Assembly (NCBI RefSeq): GCF_051014445.1
Contig: NC_135136.1
Location: 42,852,001-42,916,000, forward strand
Length of the DNA stretch: 64,000 nucleotides
Source of the DNA: Colletes latitarsis
Taxonomy: Eukaryota > Arthropoda > Insecta > Hymenoptera > Colletidae
Direction: 5' to 3'
A program made the position numbers and the translations under genes. The notes beneath the pieces were generated by a model. It did no database searches and was not told where the DNA came from. It saw only the letters and a program-made list of their open reading frames with translations. This document shows positions 58,178 through 64,000 of the stretch, one piece after another (the stretch's first letter is position 1; every line of letters begins with the position of its first letter).

Positions 58178-61100
58178 CTGCAACAACACAAAACATTTCC
58201 CCATTGATCCACGGCTGTCCAAACTTTCTTTTTACACGCAACTTAGAAACGATACAATTTTCAGCGGATACGATAAACTAAATTCTCGACGTCTCTGATA
58301 AATAAGTCGGACACGGGACTGCATCTTGCTAATAACAAGCCGTCTCGTTGCACCGCGTAACAACGTTTAACTCACGATCGACTTTCCAAGCGTGAATTAG
58401 TCACGCTCGTTTGAACGTCTTCGAGCACGCGTGTGGTTCTTGGTCGATTTGATAACGCATCGAGACTTAACCACGCGCGGTTTCGAGCCAGTGACACTCC
58501 TTCGAGCTACTTTTATACGCAGCGCATATAACTGCCTGCCCCAGGAATCGTTCGTAGCGTTTGCGGTAACTCGAAACTCGACCGACCGGTGTGACCCGAT
58601 GCATCTCGTCGTCCACCAAGCTGATTTATCCGTCACTGTCTACCCAAACCGCAACGTGTCAATAAACTCGCCTCCAACGATCGGCGATATTTCTTTCGCG
58701 TGCTACCATTTGTTCCGACATTACGCCAGCTAAACGCCCGACACAACGTAATCTCGCCGCAACGGTCGGGAATAATTTTATTCTCGAACAACTAATAAGA
58801 ATCTTTGCTTGGGTTAAGTAAACCATCTTCAACGTTCGCGTAACGAATCCTCCGATATTGTGTATGCGACTTCCTTATCGCGGGCAGATGCAAGGAAACG
58901 GTTGCGCGCACGCGAATGATTCATCCGCCGCTGTAGGAAACAGATCGTGGCAACGTGGAACAAAGGATTCCTCGTCGAGGATCGCGAGCAGTTTCCTTCG
59001 AAGATCGACAAACCGTGTAGCTTCCTTCGTATCATCGACCTACCCGGCTGCTTTGCTTCCGTTTGCAATGCTATTATCGAGACTAGAGACTCGCGGCTCG
59101 CATCGACTGCCATTTACGTTCGCGTTTCCGGTCGCTTCGCTTTCGGTTTGCCAAAAGCAAGTATCCGGATAGCCGGAGGTTAAACACCTTCCTGTTGCCT
59201 CCGCTGCGTAACGGATACGAGATTCTTTCGAGTCGAGAACGCCTGTAACCCTAACAATCTCTGCCAAACGTTTGTCGAAAAGGAGTGGTTCGAATTGTTA
59301 CGATATTTCGTTGCGAAAAAAAAAATCGTCGTGCACGATATCTTCGATTCAATTCGAATCCCCCGTACTCGATATGAAACGAGCATAAAAGGGGCACACG
59401 CACGGTGGAAACTGCAGAGATATCGCTCGAGCGCGTTGCAATTTTTCTCGTTTCCCTGGAACAATAAACTCGAACCGAATGAGAAAAAAAAGTAAACTTC
59501 CAGGACGAAGGACACGTGGCTCGGAGCCAATGCAGAGGACTTTTGATACGAATAACCTCGAAATCTATATTTCCCGCGCGAATCTCGCTGGAAGGATGTT
59601 TCAAGGTAAAATTTTCAGCTTTTCGGTTAATTATATTTAATGAGAAAGATTCTAGATTCTGTTCAACGGGAATGAAAAGCAAACAAATGTACGTTTCATT
59701 TTGGCGGGACACAGAGTTGTCCGTGACCATTAGCAGATGAGAAATTAAAGCATAAAATTTAATGTTCGATCCATAATACTACTTTCTTAAATTATTTAAC
59801 AACATCAAATTTTTAATGAAAGAGGAAAGAAAGAAAATGTTTGGAAATATTAGAATTTTTAGAGATGCAATATCTGTACGATGTGATGATTCGTCTCATT
59901 GGGCAGACGGTTATAGATCGGCTTCTCTGATTGGCTGAACGCGTTCTACCGTAATCATGGCTGACGCTTTTTTCGCGGGAACGAACGAGACTTCTCGCGA
60001 CGAGAAACGCAGAGAAGAGACCCGTCGACGCGACGAGGCCGTGCGAAGGAGGCACACTCACCGTATCTACGACCTACTGAAACTAGCACGCTGGCCACGA
60101 GCTACGGAATCAAGCTGAATCGAGCTGAATCGAGCCCGAGACACACGACCGCAACCTATCGGTTCAATCCACAAGTTCTTTTCGTTGCTATTTTGCAGAT
60201 GGAATCATTATTTTTTAATGCATCGTTCTTTATGGCTAAAAACTTCACTTAGGAAAAGCTAAAGGTCAATGCAAGAAAAATTCCCATAGAAAAGTGCTGC
60301 AAACGACGTACGTACCAGGAAGCCCGTGCTTGTAATTTCATAGTTGCTGGTTGCGTGCAAAAGGAACACGTAAGGTCGTCTAAAGGTATAAAGGTCACTG
60401 GGTCGATTATCGAGCTTGGGGAACCGGTCTGCCGACGACGTGTCTAATAAGTTGGTCGATGGTACCGGCTGATTTAGAACGGCCGATCGCCAGCTCCCGC
60501 GTCGATCTTTCCTATCTCGATGACAGCGACCGGTCACGATATACGTTCCCGTCACGAATAATGCGCGTTTCGCCGTGGAAAATCAGCGTGTGCCAGTTCG
60601 CTGTAGAAATCCAAGTTCAAACTCTCGACAGCGATCGAACGATCGTTATACGAGTTTGTTACTTGTTTGATAGACGTGTGGGCACATTGACGGAATAATT
60701 ATATTTTCAAATGTCACGTACTACGTCACAAAACGTATTAGTAGAAATTCTAAATCGCGAAATCCATCTTCGCTGTATTCGAGAGGGTTAGGTTAGGTTG
60801 TTCGCAAATGGAAGCAGAAACTCTCGTTTTCTCGCTCATCCCGTACGGACGCGTAACACGTATGTTCGTCAGCCAGAAAAGATTGTCCCGGTGTCGTTAA
60901 TTCCAACTGTGTGTCGTTGGGACGCGACACGGAGAAGAAACGAGCGGTCCGCCGCTTCTCGTAATTACTAATATGGGACTTTCTTCGTTTCGAACGTTCC
61001 CGAGAGAACACGAACTTTCGTTGCCTTCCCCTTTGTCGTCGTAGCTGGGAGAATTACGCTAGGCGTGTTCTGCTCGTTGTTTCGCGACTTTTCAGGCAAT

Positions 61101-63640
61101 TATCTACCAGGCGTACAACTTGGTGCAATTCTGCTTAAAGAATTTCCCACGACAATCGTAGAAAAGTAAGGTTATCCCTCGAAATATGCGGTTTATTCGA
61201 CGTGTGTCTGATATAATATATGCCGCCATCTGTAGGGATTCGTAAAGATGCAACGAGAAAAATGTTGACCCGAATATCTATTCGCGGCCTTGGAGGAAAG
61301 TTCAATCTCGATTTTGGAACGCGCGGATGGGAAAACGCTCGAGCAAGCATCGCGTAATTAGCGTGAAATGAAACGCCGGAGGTTTCCTCGAGCTATCGGA
61401 TCGGTTGCGGCATAACGCCGCTCGAACTAGCGTCGCAACCTTGTAGAATCGAATGGTACGCTACTTCCTGGCTCTAGCATGAAATTAAGTCTAGGGTAAT
61501 CTACGGTGCTCTATACTTTTACTGGAAATAAACTCCACTTATGTCCTGGGAAGCCAACAAATTTAAAAACAAACTGATTACAGTTTCTATTCAAGTATAA
61601 ACTGTTGTAGGGAAAGTTAGGTTAAGGCGGGAAAACGTAGCTATTGCAGGGTGCATGCATTTGCATTCAGATGTTGCGATCTATAGGAACTTCGTTTTAA
61701 ACAATGAAAACTTTTCATCGAAACTGAGTTTGTTCTTACCGATCGACTAATGGCTTCCGAAGTTTGAGAATTCAACTTGAATCGTGTTCAACGTTAACGT
61801 CTTTCCATCTCATTTAACCGGTCTTGTTTTGCTTTTCGTGGAAAAGGGTTGGGGATAGGCGGTTCACAGGAGCCGAGAACAAAAACCAACTCGACGAAGC
61901 TACCGGAACAAATCGAATTAGCCGGAAGAACATTAAAGAGCAATATTGTTGCGGTGAAGACAGGCGTCTGTGGGAATCTTGGTGGCGCCAGTCGGTAACA
62001 GAGATAATTCATGGTGTCGAGTAGAAATCTCTACCACCATTATCGACTCGATTCGTGGTCGTGACCATTTTTCTATCACGACTCGAAAAGTGGTAAAGGA
62101 ATCGTGTCCAAATCGAACGAGGGTCGTTGCGTTCGTTAAATGGGTGAAATTTCCGAGAAGAGCGACTTCTTCGCGCGAAATTTTCTCCGTCGATCAGCGG
62201 ACGATCATTTTCTTGCTTTATATCGCCTCTCTCGATTAAGCTCGAAGAATGTGGAGTCTCGAAACTGGGAAACAGAGTAGATCGAGAAACCGGGAAAGCG
62301 GAACTTTCCTCCTTCGTTCGTAACACGGTGTACATGCAATGTCAAGCACTTTCTAACCTTGAAATCGCGTTCTCGGCACAGTTGGTGTCGCTATACGATA
62401 CACGCTCGAACCACTAATGCACGTCATATTCAATTGTCGCGAAATGGCCACGAAAGAAAACGAGAGTCCTGTTTCTTGGCCACGACGATAAGGCATCCCG
62501 ATAGACGCGATTTTAATTACGACGAAATTTCGATATTTGAAACCACGGAACTCAGGTTTCGGGACACGTGTTCCAGCTTCGTATCTTGCTGAACGTAAAA
62601 AAGGATAAAGAACGAAGGATAGCTCGTAATAACACAATTATCTCGTCGACATTTGAGCCCGGATCAGGTTCCACTACGCTACGAGCTTCATGGCGTGTCG
62701 AGGGGAGCCCCCTGTCGGCAGAGGGGATAACTACCGTTCACTTATTTAACTTGCAGTGTACTTTGTGGTAAATACTTTTCTAAAATGTTACCGAAACGAA
62801 CGATTGAACGTGCCAAATTAAAATAGAAGCAAGCATAAATTCGCGCGAGCATCCGGTTTTACAGAGAACGAGTTGCTTATTAAGACTTCAGTTCGGTCGA
62901 CCGACTCGCGTAAAACTGTACAGGTTGTCCAAAATCATGTGGTTGATTTAAATGGATCCGAACACTGTACAGCGTACAAGTTAAATAGCGAAAGAGTTTT
63001 CAAAGACCGTGTCTCGACTCTGTAGTCTGTTGAACCGTAGGCGCGATGTTACGAACAAGCGATAATTAACCGAATTGCAATTAGTCGACTCGTGGCATCT
63101 GTAATTCGCGTAGCAGCGTTAATTAAATATGGTTTTAAATATACAGATTCCGTGAATCTAGCGATAATAATGCACGTATGTAACTAGGATATTCGCGAAA
63201 CCTATAATCTCTTACGAATTACCAACGAATCGCAGAACGATGGCGCTTGGACGCCATTTGCCGTGGATCTAGAAATACCACTGCAAATCGAATTCTTTGA
63301 AAGGAAATTATGAACGGCGCTAAAGAAATACATATTCCTAAATGCGATGACATAAGATTTGATGAAGTAACAGCTCGAGCGATAACCGGACATGGCGAGA
63401 AACACCGAGCACGCGAGTTCCAGCTACTTTCGATCCTGTTGAGACTTGTTCACGCACGCGTAAACACGCGTACTCGCCGCGGCGAGGGGGGCCGTGATAT
63501 CTCGTCGAGTTCGTTGCAGTTTCTATGCAATTACAGTTTATTAACCGGCTGGAAATACCATAATGTTGTTCGACGGCAACGGAATGCGTGTCGAAAATTT
63601 CATAAACCTTTCATATTTGTAACTGATACTGGCCAAAATA
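58178..63640. other. Non-coding region upstream of the seen Wdr62 exons
   Basis: About 5.5 kb on which I recognise no exon. It should be the long 5' intron of Wdr62, or intron plus promoter, since the first identified exon needs an upstream partner ending in phase 2. A good minus-strand donor (GATACG|GTGAGTGTG) lies at about 60062 and could end a 5' untranslated exon, but no coding exon joining it was found. GGTTAGGTTAGGTT occurs near 60787. Confidence 0.4.
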
Positions 63641-63989
63641 CAGGGTGCTCGGCCACTCCTGGGAAAAATTTTAATGCGGGATTCTAGAGGCCAAAATAAG
63701 ACGAAAATAAAGAATACCAATTCGTTGATAGAGGCTTCGTTAAATAGTTATTAACAATTAAATTCAACAATTTCAAATCGTTCTGGAAAAATTATTTTCG
63801 CTTGTGGGGGGTCAATTGCAATCATTTTTGGTCATTACACATACCCCCGAAAATTCAGTACGGGTGGAACTTTAAACGTTAATAACTTTTTAACGAAGCC
63901 TCAATTAACAAATTGATATTCTTGATTTTCGTCTTATTTTGGCCGCTAGAATCCCCCATTAAAATTTTTCCCAAGGGTGGCCTACTCTG
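63641..63989. mobile_element. Short copy of the 143-bp-unit MITE
   Basis: A 349-bp relative of the element at 9731-10676, with the same ~105-bp inverted ends (CAGGGTGCTCGGCCACTCCT at left) and TA on both sides, but only about one internal unit. It shows that the tandem array varies in copy number between insertions. Confidence 0.85.
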
Positions 63990-64000
63990 TATAGTACCTT

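Noticed and set aside
59040..59267. Minus-strand frame ending NGSKAAG before a GT, as the missing Wdr62 N-terminal exon
   Set aside because: The phase would fit, but the residues do not resemble the conserved WDR62/MAPKBP1 segment before CTVVLFNP.

Overview
The window is nuclear DNA of an insect, most likely a hymenopteran and probably a bee. Support: compact spliced genes with GT-AG introns of about 60-100 bp mixed with long ones, insect-type orthologs (a grindelwald-like TNF receptor and a mangetout/mXR-type class C receptor), GGTTAGGTT-type motifs, and MITE-like elements beginning CAGGGTG. No prokaryotic or organellar features were seen. Species cannot be fixed from the sequence alone.

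Layout: (1) 151-15010, + strand, a Grb7/10/14-family adaptor (RA-PH-BPS-SH2) whose PH domain is interrupted by a ~10 kb intron holding repeats and a possible 45-nt cassette exon. (2) 18840-20347, + strand, a grindelwald-like TNF receptor. (3) 21142-24738, - strand, a 12-exon metabotropic-glutamate-like receptor of the mangetout type. (4) 25787-28922, + strand, a 13-exon SLC5 sodium/solute cotransporter, divergent from (3). (5) 29395-30475, - strand, CNOT9/Rcd-1, convergent with (4). (6) 30.9-36.8 kb, a repeat island with two very large inverted repeats and several smaller hairpins. (7) 38809-42147, + strand, glycogen synthase in 11 exons. (8) 45414-58177, - strand, the greater part of a Wdr62/MAPKBP1 gene, whose N-terminal exon(s) I could not find and which may lie beyond the right edge. 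(9) 58.2-64 kb, no recognised exon; a full MITE at 63641-63989.

The genes do not form a pathway. Grb14-like (insulin/RTK signalling) and glycogen synthase (an insulin target), and the TNF receptor and Wdr62 (both tied to JNK signalling in other animals), are thematically linked, but nothing here shows co-regulation. The most unusual material is the repeat island, including a 1.3 kb near-perfect hairpin carrying a triplicated ~82-bp unit; a 143-bp-period tandem array inside a MITE; and the altered ligand pocket of the class C receptor. Exon boundaries were read by eye from splice signals, reading-frame phase and family conservation; each may be off by a base or two.
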